The notes under the pieces: model-generated
Told to the model about the DNA's origin: nothing
What the model saw: the letters and a program-made list of their open reading frames with translations, nothing else
Database searches by the model: none
Source of the DNA: an uncultured Caulobacteraceae bacterium
Lineage (GTDB): Bacteria; Pseudomonadota; Alphaproteobacteria; Caulobacterales; Caulobacteraceae
Length of the DNA stretch: 5,628 nucleotides
Assembly: GCA_937910255.1 (NCBI GenBank)
Contig: CALEOQ010000597.1
Span: 1-5,628, forward strand
Direction: 5' to 3'
In this document: in pieces, positions 1 to 4,547 of the stretch
Layout: each line of letters opens with the position of its first letter
How positions within the stretch are numbered: position 1 is the stretch's first letter
Program-made: the position numbers and the translations under genes

Positions 1-66
1 GGTCGCTGAGCGATAGGCTGTGAGAGCGGTAAGGTGTGTTAGGATGTGCTGAGGGGTTTTTTTTTT
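1..66. other. Non-genomic read tail: low-information sequence and poly-T
   Basis: This stretch lies outside the sequencing adapter at 67-130 and ends in a run of ten T (57-66). On the opposite strand the order is insert, adapter, poly-A, then noise. That is the usual result when an Illumina read runs past the end of a short library fragment. No gene is supported here. The open frames that cross it are artefacts, and the T-run should not be called a terminator. Confidence 0.93.
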
Positions 67-130
67 CAAGCAGAAGACGGCATACGAGATTACGACGTGA
101 CTGGAGTTCAGACGTGTGCTCTTCCGATCT
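67..130. other. Illumina P7 adapter, 6-nt index and read-2 primer site
   Basis: Bases 67-90 match the Illumina P7 flow-cell oligo (begins CAAGCAGAAGACGGCATACG). Bases 91-96 (TACGAC) sit where a 6-nt index belongs. Bases 97-130 match the TruSeq read-2 primer and end in GCTCTTCCGATCT. The junction to biological sequence is 130/131. Translated, the adapter yields well-known contaminant peptides, such as SSDVCSSDL and GVQTCALPI on the plus strand and IGRAHV on the minus strand. It is a library artefact left at a contig end. Confidence 0.99.
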
Positions 131-386
131 GGCGAACGGGAATCCGCAGGGTTGTGCCGGGCTGGAGGCGCCGCGGCTCGGCGATGCGATTGAGGCGGCC
201 GACCTGCAAGGCGTCGCCCGGCCGGATCATGTAGCGCTCGGCGAGGTCGTAGAGCGTGTCTCCGGGGCGGACCACATAGGTGGCGATGTCGGAGGGGGCC
301 GAGCTTGCTTGAGCCTTGGCGGCCGGCGGGGACAGGCCGAGCCCGATGGCGCAGGCGATGGCCAGGGCGAGGTGGATAACCTTCAT
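131..386 (-). CDS. Exported LysM-domain protein, C-terminus missing
   Basis: What is visible is a Sec-type signal peptide: MK followed by a hydrophobic stretch at residues 4-20, with a likely signal-peptidase I site after AKA (residue 25). A single LysM domain follows at about residues 37-83 (YVVRPGDTLYDLAERY ... LQPGTTLRIP). LysM domains bind N-acetylglucosamine-containing glycans such as peptidoglycan, so the product probably acts in the periplasm or envelope. Only 85 codons are genomic. The adapter begins inside codon 86, and the apparent tail Q-IGRAHV is adapter-encoded. The start overlaps the stop of the upstream response-regulator gene by 4 bp (ATGA), so translation is probably coupled. 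Proteins with this N-terminus often continue into a FecR-like or other periplasmic domain. That is inference, because the rest is not present. Confidence 0.85.
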
Positions 387-1096
387 AGAGCGGAAGACTC
401 CTCGGCGTCGCTTGAGATCGCCTCCAGGCGGTAACCGTAGCTGTAGACAGGGGCCAGTCGGTAGCCAAGGGCCGGGCGCAGGTCGAGCTTGGCGCGGATG
501 CGTGAAACGTGGGCGTCGAGGGTGCGTGTGGGAAGATCCGGATTGCGGCCCCAGACCGTCTCCAGGAGATAGGCGCGGCCCAGGGGCCGGTTCATGTTCC
601 GGAAAAAAGCCAGGGCCAGGGCGAACTCCTTGCTGGTCAGCTTCACCGTGGTGGCGCCGTAGGCGACCGTCTCAGCCATGGGATCGAACAGGTGATCGCC
701 GAAGGTCTCCGGTCGTATGGTCGCGCCGCTGGGATAGGCTCGGCGCAGGACGGCGTTCACCCGCGCCAGCAGTATCGACCGCTCGATGGGCTTGATGATG
801 AAGTCGTCGGCGCCGGCGTCGAGGGCGGTGACGATATCCTCGGCCGAGGCCCGCGCCGTGATCATCAGGACGGGGGGCGGCGCCTGAAGATTGGCCCGGG
901 CCCAGACCAAGACGTCCAGGCCGGACAGGCCCGGCACGTTCCAGTCCAGGATCAGAAGATCAAAGGTCTCCTGGCGGAGGCGCACCAGCAGGGCGGCGCC
1001 GGAGACAAACCGCAGGCAGAGGTGATTGTCGGCGCGCAGGGCGGCCTCCACCAGATCCCCATGGGCGGGATCATCCTCCAGTATCGCCACCCTCAT
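383..1096 (-). CDS. OmpR/PhoB-family two-component response regulator
   Basis: The 237-residue protein has the normal length for the family. The N-terminal receiver spans about residues 1-118, with acidic pocket E7/D8/D9, phospho-acceptor D51 (LLILDWNVPG), T80 and K102 (IKP). The C-terminal winged helix spans about 130-226, with LTSKEF at 153-158 and recognition helix RTLDAHVSRIRAKL at 191-204. All switch residues are present, so phosphorylation control is expected, but the cognate kinase is not in the window. The start is supported by GGAAGGA (minus strand, 1105-1111) about 8 nt before ATG. It is co-transcribed with the LysM gene through an ATGA overlap, and divergent from the receiver gene at 1362. 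OmpR-family proteins bind tandem direct repeats with about one helical turn spacing, and repeats of that kind lie in this divergent region. The specific regulon is unknown. Confidence 0.95.
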   Translation of the reverse strand: MRVAILEDDPAHGDLVEAALRADNHLCLRFVSGAALLVRLRQETFDLLILDWNVPGLSGLDVLVWARANLQAPPPVLMITARASAEDIVTALDAGADDFIIKPIERSILLARVNAVLRRAYPSGATIRPETFGDHLFDPMAETVAYGATTVKLTSKEFALALAFFRNMNRPLGRAYLLETVWGRNPDLPTRTLDAHVSRIRAKLDLRPALGYRLAPVYSYGYRLEAISSDAEESSAL

Positions 1097-1195
1097 GAGG
1101 CTTGTCCTTCCCCGAAGACGCGGGCGCCTAACTCTTGGAGCTAAGCGTGAGGCATGGCTACGGGTACGCCTCAGGGCGCGCGACTATCGCCGCCG

Positions 1196-1203
1196 TTTAT
1201 AAT
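1196..1203. promoter_or_regulatory. -10-like core, readable on both strands
   Basis: The plus strand holds a perfect TATAAT (1198-1203), and the minus strand holds TATAAA over 1201-1196. Neither has a good -35 at 16-18 bp. It could serve a regulated promoter for the divergent pair in which an activator replaces the -35 contact. In such GC-rich DNA an exact TATAAT is notable, but the assignment rests on position and this one hexamer. Confidence 0.35.
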
Positions 1204-1212
1204 GTGAAGCCG

Positions 1213-1225
1213 GCCCAATTTGGGC
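1213..1225. repeat. 13-bp palindrome, candidate operator
   Basis: The sequence GCCCAATTTGGGC has perfect 6-bp arms (GCCCAA/TTGGGC) around a single T. It lies in the divergent region 10 bp from the TATAAT core, where a dimeric regulator could affect promoters in both directions. A related TTGGGT follows at 1261-1266. No protein can be assigned to it. Confidence 0.4.
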
Positions 1226-1241
1226 AACGGCGGAGAACGGA

Positions 1242-1261
1242 TTGTAAGAATTTGTAAAAAT
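1242..1261 (+). promoter_or_regulatory. Tandem TTGTAARAAT direct repeat (site A)
   Basis: Two adjacent 10-bp units, TTGTAAGAAT (1242-1251) and TTGTAAAAAT (1252-1261), differ at one position. They place TGTAA on the same helix face one turn apart, as in binding sites of PhoB/OmpR-type regulators. The site lies 100 bp before the receiver start and 145 bp before the start of the divergent OmpR-family gene. A second copy of the same arrangement lies at 1872-1891. Binding by the neighbouring regulator is inferred. Confidence 0.5.
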
Positions 1262-1275
1262 TGGGTCCAAACCCA
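1262..1275. repeat. Short inverted repeat next to site A
   Basis: TGGGT (1262-1266) and ACCCA (1271-1275) are perfect 5-bp arms around CCAA, directly abutting the tandem TGTAA repeat. It may be part of a composite operator or a small hairpin at the start of the receiver transcript. With arms this short, chance is a real alternative. Confidence 0.25.
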
Positions 1276-1361
1276 TGCAGGCCCTTCGCTTGGCGCTACT
1301 AGGCGGGAATGAGGTCGGATCAGAAAGACTCGAGGCCGTCCTCAATAGAGGAGCCCTGCGC

Positions 1362-1826
1362 ATGATGTCACCTGAACTGGCCCCGGAGGGGCGACTGAAA
1401 GGGCCGGCTGGCCAACTCCAGATTCTGGTGGCGGAAGATGATCCGCGCACCCAGCGCCTGCTGGTCGCCCTGCTGGATTTCGTCGGCCTGACCGCGGTGA
1501 TCGCCCGTAACGGTTCCGAAGCCCTGGAGGCGTGGCGGGGCGCCCGTTGGGACCTCATCCTGATGGATGTGAGAATGCCGCTGATCGACGGGCACGCCCT
1601 GACGGGGATCATCCGGCGGACGGAGGCGAGCGAAGGTCTCGGCCGCGTCCCGATCGTGGCGATCACGGCGGGCGGCGGCGAGGCCGACCGGCAAGCCTGC
1701 CTGGCGGCGGGCATGGACGCGGCCATCAGCAAGCCCTTTGCGCCCAAGACCTTGTTCGAGACAATCGAGCGCTACCTGGGCGGAATCTCGGTTCCGGGCC
1801 ATCCGCCCCTCGGCGCGATCCACTAG
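1362..1826 (+). CDS. Stand-alone CheY-like receiver protein
   Basis: The 154-residue protein consists of one receiver domain (about residues 20-139) with no output domain. Conserved positions are E25/D26/D27, phospho-acceptor D69 (LILMDVRMP), T102 (AITA) and K124 (ISKPF). The MDVRMPLIDG and AGMDAAISKPF signatures resemble receivers attached to hybrid histidine kinases, which suggests a role in a phosphorelay or in interaction with a partner protein rather than direct DNA binding. I chose ATG 1362 because GAGGAG (1348-1353) lies 8 nt upstream. A second ATG follows at once, and the in-frame ATG at 1275 has no ribosome-binding site and would add 29 non-conserved residues. A 19-residue N-terminal tail and a 15-residue C-terminal tail flank the domain. 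The partner is unknown. Confidence 0.92.
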   Translation: MMSPELAPEGRLKGPAGQLQILVAEDDPRTQRLLVALLDFVGLTAVIARNGSEALEAWRGARWDLILMDVRMPLIDGHALTGIIRRTEASEGLGRVPIVAITAGGGEADRQACLAAGMDAAISKPFAPKTLFETIERYLGGISVPGHPPLGAIH

Positions 1827-1871
1827 AGGCTGCGCGATCCTCATTCGTCACGCTCGGCGCCAAGCTTAACT

Positions 1872-1891
1872 ATGTAAACAGTTGTAAATTC
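1872..1891 (+). promoter_or_regulatory. Tandem WTGTAAA direct repeat (site B)
   Basis: The units ATGTAAACAG (1872-1881) and TTGTAAATTC (1882-1891) repeat TGTAAA with the same 10-bp period as site A (1242-1261). The site lies 70 bp before the ATG of the membrane-protein gene, in the 135-bp gap after the receiver stop. The matching spacing at two promoters suggests one shared regulator, for which the OmpR-family protein encoded at 383-1096 is the obvious local candidate. I could not pick a convincing -10 hexamer downstream. Confidence 0.5.
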
Positions 1892-1961
1892 AAACGCCCC
1901 CGTCTTGTTTTGGCGGCCCCCATCCCTCCCATTGCGGCGCGTGCGTGCGGGGAGAACAAGC

Positions 1962-2426
1962 ATGGATCGCCAGCTGACGGCGTCTTTATCGGGCCAGGAC
2001 AGGCGCAGGGCGGGCCAGGTTGAACCGCCGGCCCCGGCGCTGGCGGCCCTGACCTGGTTCATGCCGGCCATATTGGGGGTCGCGGCCCTGGCGGCGACCC
2101 GGCCATCACCGTCGGTGCTGGTCGCCGGCGCGGTCGTCCTGACCTCCGCCGCCGGCCTGGCCTGGAGGCTTCTAGGCTCCCGGGCCGGCGACTATGCGAT
2201 CGTCGCGGAGGTCGCGGCGCGCCACCGCGTCCAGCCGGTCCAAATCCGCCGCCTCTGGCTGCCCCTCAACGCCCAGTGGCGCCATCCCCGACAGTACGAG
2301 GCCATCGTTCTGGACGCCGCCTCCCAACACAGGCGACTTCACGTGGCCCTGCCGCTTTCCGCCGGTGGTCCCGTCTGGGTGCGGCTCAGCCTAGAGTCTT
2401 CGCCGCTGATGCAGGCCGGGGCCTGA
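1962..2426 (+). CDS. Small inner-membrane protein, function unknown
   Basis: I do not recognise this 154-residue protein. It has a charged, probably cytoplasmic N-terminus (residues 1-22) and two hydrophobic helices at about 26-46 and 51-71 with a short SPS turn between them. A soluble C-terminal part (about 74-154) is rich in Arg and Val and may form a small beta-rich domain. This suggests a helical hairpin in the membrane with both ends in the cytoplasm. ATG 1962 is preceded by GGGGAGAA (1949-1956). An upstream in-frame TTG at 1905 has no such signal. The gene ends 3 bp before the XRE regulator, so the two are probably one transcript. It could be a sensor or anchoring partner for that regulator, but nothing in the sequence proves it. 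Confidence 0.72.
   Translation: MDRQLTASLSGQDRRRAGQVEPPAPALAALTWFMPAILGVAALAATRPSPSVLVAGAVVLTSAAGLAWRLLGSRAGDYAIVAEVAARHRVQPVQIRRLWLPLNAQWRHPRQYEAIVLDAASQHRRLHVALPLSAGGPVWVRLSLESSPLMQAGA
2412..2425 (+). repeat. Inverted repeat over the membrane-protein stop / XRE start junction
   Basis: CAGGCC (2412-2417), GG, GGCCTG (2420-2425) is a perfect 6-bp inverted repeat. It ends within the stop codon of the upstream gene, 4 bp before the XRE ATG. As RNA it would occupy the place where a Shine-Dalgarno is expected. Ribosomes finishing the upstream gene would open it, which would couple translation of the two genes. Confidence 0.4.
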
Positions 2427-2429
2427 ATC

Positions 2430-2696
2430 ATGGTGGCCAGCGTCAGCATCCATCCAGTCGATCTGCATGTGGGCATGCGCCTGCGTCTCAGGCGGCGGGA
2501 ATTGAAGGTCACCCAGTCCGAACTCGCCGGACACCTCGGGATCAGCTTCCAGCAGGTGCAGAAGTACGAGCGCGGCATGAACCGGCTCAGCGCCTCGCGG
2601 CTCTATGAGATCGCCAGAATCCTGCGGGTCGGTGTGGAGTATTTTTTCGAGGGATTCGAAGGGATATCGAGCAACGGCGGTCAAACGGCCGCCTGA
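2430..2696 (+). CDS. XRE-family helix-turn-helix transcriptional regulator
   Basis: The 88-residue protein has a Cro/C1-type HTH at about residues 13-72. The scaffold helix lies around T28-L36 (TQSELAGHL) and the recognition helix around S39-Y46 (SFQQVQKY), followed by ERGMNRLSASRL. The pattern HPVDLHVG-RLRLRR ... FQQVQKYERG-NR is a very common small-regulator type in alphaproteobacteria, ending in a VxxFFE-like segment (YFFEGFEG, 71-78). Those conserved first residues support ATG 2430 over the in-frame ATG at 2475. No ribosome-binding site is clear, and the start lies 3 bp after the preceding stop, so translation is probably coupled. There is no ligand or peptidase domain, so it should act as a simple DNA-binding dimer. 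Target genes are unknown. Confidence 0.9.
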   Translation: MVASVSIHPVDLHVGMRLRLRRRELKVTQSELAGHLGISFQQVQKYERGMNRLSASRLYEIARILRVGVEYFFEGFEGISSNGGQTAA

Positions 2697-2759
2697 CAGG
2701 GCTGACGCGAACAGGCCCGGCGCGAATGAGCCTGATGCAGGTGGGCTGGGTGAGGGAGG

Positions 2760-2788
2760 CTCCGGAGCGGCGCAGGGCCGCCCCGGAG
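2760..2788. terminator. Strong hairpin between convergent genes (possible terminator)
   Basis: CTCCGG(2760-2765)-A-GCGGC(2767-2771) pairs with GCCGC(2777-2781)-C-CCGGAG(2783-2788), giving an 11-bp stem with one A/C mismatch and a 5-nt loop. It lies after the XRE stop (2696). There is no T-run on either side, so if it terminates transcription it does so without a classical U-tract, or it protects 3' ends. Confidence 0.4.
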
Positions 2789-2795
2789 ACGCCTT

Positions 2796-2815
2796 GAGGC
2801 TGGGTGACCAGCCTC
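2796..2815. terminator. 8-bp perfect hairpin just 3' of the tRNA (possible terminator)
   Basis: GAGGCTGG (2796-2803), GTGA loop, CCAGCCTC (2808-2815). It begins 7 bp beyond the 3' CCA end of the minus-strand tRNA, where a terminator or 3'-processing structure would sit. No U-tract follows in either direction. Together with the hairpin at 2760-2788 it could separate convergent XRE and tRNA transcription. Confidence 0.45.
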
Positions 2816-2822
2816 CGGATAA

Positions 2823-2897
<75 letters not shown>

Positions 2898-2913
2898 GAA
2901 AGGCGAGGCGGGG

Positions 2914-2943
2914 GCTATAGCCAACCCGACGGCCCGCGTGAAG
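2914..2943 (-). promoter_or_regulatory. Candidate tRNA-Thr promoter
   Basis: On the minus strand GCTATAGC (2921-2914) matches the Caulobacter housekeeping -10 GCTANAWC at 7 of 8 positions. A weak -35-like CTTCACG (2943-2937) lies 15 bp upstream. Transcription would start roughly 10 bp before the mature tRNA 5' end at 2897, a plausible leader for RNase P removal. The -35 is poor, so the call rests mainly on the -10 and its position. Confidence 0.45.
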
Positions 2944-2996
2944 CCCCCAAATCCGGATTTCTCGGACTTGACCTCAAAGGACCCCGGCCGCAAGCC

Positions 2997-3149
2997 ATGC
3001 TCATGAGCCCGCCGGACAAGCCCAGACCCCCGCCGCCCAATGATCGGGAGGCCAAGCTCGCCCAGGCTCTTCGCGCCAATCTTCGCCGCCGCAAGGCCGC
3101 GCCAACGACGCCGGATGCTTCGGTCCCCGGGGATGACAAGCGTTCGTGA
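2997..3149 (+). CDS. Small Arg-rich conserved-type protein upstream of murA
   Basis: This is a 50-residue protein with a Pro-rich N-terminus (about residues 4-16), then an amphipathic basic segment EAKLAQALRANLRRRKA (about 19-35) and a polar tail. Short proteins carrying an 'LRANLRRRKAQ'-type motif are common in alphaproteobacterial genomes and are usually annotated as hypothetical. That recollection, plus the position ahead of murA in the same direction, is the basis for calling it real. ATG 2997 or ATG 3003 could start it. The only purine-rich signal, AAAGGA (2976-2981), is too distant from either. It has no signal peptide or membrane helix. A role in nucleic-acid or ribosome binding would fit the basic charge but is speculation. 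Confidence 0.68.
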   Translation: MLMSPPDKPRPPPPNDREAKLAQALRANLRRRKAAPTTPDASVPGDDKRS

Positions 3150-3162
3150 GAGCCGCGTGGCT

Positions 3163-3190
3163 TTGCGCCGCGGTGGCCTCGGGCTAGAAG
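3163..3190 (+). promoter_or_regulatory. Candidate murA promoter
   Basis: GCTAGAAG (3183-3190) matches the Caulobacter-type -10 GCTANAWC at 7 of 8 positions. Thirteen bp upstream, TTGCGCC (3163-3169) resembles TTGACGS at 4 of 7. It lies in the 93-bp gap between the small-protein stop and the murA TTG start and would give a leader of roughly 45 nt. The weak -35 keeps confidence low. Confidence 0.35.
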
Positions 3191-3208
3191 CGCCACTTGG
3201 GTTGTCCA

Positions 3209-3226
3209 CGCCGCAGGGCTGCGGCG
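3209..3226 (+). repeat. Perfect hairpin in the murA leader
   Basis: CGCCGCAG (3209-3216) and CTGCGGCG (3219-3226) are fully complementary and would form a very stable stem immediately before the Shine-Dalgarno AAGGGG (3231-3236). A second inverted repeat, AAGCGCC (3188-3194) with GGCGCTT (3223-3229), shares the right arm, so the two structures exclude each other. No U-tract follows. Confidence 0.5.
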
Positions 3227-3242
3227 CTTGAAGGGGCTGGGA

Positions 3243-4547
3243 TTGGACCGAATCGTCATCGAAGGCGGCGCGCGTCTGGAGGGCGAGATCGCCATCAGCG
3301 GCGCCAAGAACTCGGCCATCAAGCTGATGGCCGCCAGTCTTCTGACGAGCGAGCCTCTGCGGCTGACCAACATGCCGCGCCTGGCCGACACGCGGTTTCT
3401 CGGCAAACTGCTCACGCGCCTCGGCGCCGAGGTCACGGAGCAGGATGGGCCGGACGGCGCCGAAACCGTGCTCCAGACCTCTGAAATCATCAGCGCCATC
3501 GCCCCCTATGACCTGGTCCGCCAGATGCGGGCCTCGTTCAATGTGCTGGGGCCGCTGCTGGCCCGCTCGGGCCAGGCCAAGGTCTCGCTGCCCGGGGGCT
3601 GCACCATCGGCGCCCGGCCGGTGGACCTCCACCTGTCGGCCCTGCGGGCGCTCGGGGCGCAGATCGATCTCCATGAGGGCTATGTCTACGCTCAGGCCCC
3701 ACGGGGCTTGATCGGCGCGGAGATCGCCTTTCCCTTCGTCTCGGTCGGCGCCACCGAGCACGCCATGCTGGCGGCGGTTCTGGCCGAGGGCGAGACCGTG
3801 CTGCGCAACGCCGCCTGTGAGCCCGAAATCGTCGATCTGGCTGACTGCCTGAACAAGATGGGCGCGCGGATCAGTGGGGCGGGCATGGACGTGATCCGCA
3901 TCCAGGGGGTCAGCCGGCTGGGGGGCGCGACTCACTCCGTCATTCCCGACCGGATCGAGACGGGCACCTTCGCCCTGGCCGCGGCCATGGCCGGCGGCGA
4001 GGTGCGGCTGACCCGGACCCGCAGCGACTTCATCGCCAATCTGCTGGACAAGATGGAAGAGGCCGGGGTCGACGTGACCCATCACAACGACGGCGTGACC
4101 ATCAAGCGCAGCGGCCGGCGCCTGGCGGCGGTGGCCGTCGAGACCGATCCCTATCCCGGCTTCGCCACGGACCTGCAGGCCCAGTTCATGGCCCTGATGA
4201 CCTTGGCCGATGGGGAATCGGTGATCCGCGAGACCATTTTTGAGAACCGTTTCATGCATGCGCCGGAGCTGGCGCGGCTGGGCGCCGACATCGCCATCCA
4301 GGGCGGCGAGGCCCGGGTGCGCGGGGTCTCAAGCCTGAACGGCGCCCAGGTGATGGCCACCGACCTGCGCGCCTCGGTCAGCCTGGTGATTGCAGGCCTT
4401 GCGGCCAAGGGCGAGACCGAGGTCGGGCGCGTCTACCATCTGGACCGCGGCTTCGAGCGCCTGGAAGCCAAGCTCGGCGCCTGTGGCGCGAAGATCCGGC
4501 GCCTGACGGGCGCGGAGATGATCGAGGATATGACCGCCGATGCCTGA
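3243..4547 (+). CDS. murA: UDP-N-acetylglucosamine 1-carboxyvinyltransferase
   Basis: MurA transfers enolpyruvate from PEP to UDP-GlcNAc in the cytoplasm, the first committed step of peptidoglycan synthesis. The 434 residues align end to end with the family. K22/N23 (SGAKN) and catalytic C120 in LPGGCTIGARPVD correspond to E. coli Cys115. D310 (FATDLQAQF) corresponds to Asp305, and R402 (HLDRGFERLE) to Arg397. VGATEHAMLAA, PDRIETGTF and TIFENRFMH are also intact. The Cys implies the usual fosfomycin-sensitive active site. No ATG is available. TTG 3243 gives the canonical MDRIVIEGG start with AAGGGG (3231-3236) 6 nt upstream. TTG 3228 would add five residues and abuts a hairpin, so it is less likely. 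The 3' end overlaps the DUF2948 gene by 8 bp. Confidence 0.97.
   Translation: MDRIVIEGGARLEGEIAISGAKNSAIKLMAASLLTSEPLRLTNMPRLADTRFLGKLLTRLGAEVTEQDGPDGAETVLQTSEIISAIAPYDLVRQMRASFNVLGPLLARSGQAKVSLPGGCTIGARPVDLHLSALRALGAQIDLHEGYVYAQAPRGLIGAEIAFPFVSVGATEHAMLAAVLAEGETVLRNAACEPEIVDLADCLNKMGARISGAGMDVIRIQGVSRLGGATHSVIPDRIETGTFALAAAMAGGEVRLTRTRSDFIANLLDKMEEAGVDVTHHNDGVTIKRSGRRLAAVAVETDPYPGFATDLQAQFMALMTLADGESVIRETIFENRFMHAPELARLGADIAIQGGEARVRGVSSLNGAQVMATDLRASVSLVIAGLAAKGETEVGRVYHLDRGFERLEAKLGACGAKIRRLTGAEMIEDMTADA

Larger units (their letters stand above)
1097..1361. promoter_or_regulatory. Divergent intergenic control region
   Basis: These 265 bp separate the minus-strand response regulator from the plus-strand receiver gene, so promoters in both directions are expected. 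Visible elements are the Shine-Dalgarno of the minus gene (1105-1111), an inverted repeat TGAGGC/GCCTCA (1148-1153/1168-1173), an AT-rich -10-like core (1196-1203), a palindrome (1213-1225), a tandem TGTAA repeat (1242-1261), a short inverted repeat (1262-1275), and GAGGAG (1348-1353) ahead of the receiver ATG. No convincing -35/-10 pair was found in either direction. An ATG at 1275 in frame with the receiver has no Shine-Dalgarno, so this region is probably untranslated. Confidence 0.7.

Noticed and set aside
57..66. T10 run as an intrinsic terminator
   Set aside because: It is the poly-A/T tail of adapter read-through, with no hairpin, adjacent to the P7 oligo.
316..1144. Plus-strand open frames of 159 and 211 residues opposite the response regulator
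   Set aside because: The minus strand encodes intact OmpR-family motifs. The plus frames show no domain and have shadow composition.
1866..1880. CtrA binding site (TTAA-N7-TTAA)
   Set aside because: TTAAC is present at 1866-1870, but the second half-site is AACA rather than TTAA.
1532..2023. Plus-strand 163-residue frame overlapping the receiver gene and running into the next
   Set aside because: Different frame from the conserved receiver domain. It is rich in Gly, Arg, Pro and Asp, with no motif.
1327..2429. GANTC (CcrM methylation) sites near starts, e.g. GACTC 1327-1331 and GAATC 2425-2429
   Set aside because: Several GANTC sites are scattered through the window, including inside genes, at about the frequency chance would give. 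Nothing singles these out.
3228..3242. TTG 3228 as the murA start
   Set aside because: It lies directly at the base of a stable hairpin and upstream of the AAGGGG signal. The conserved MurA N-terminus begins at TTG 3243.
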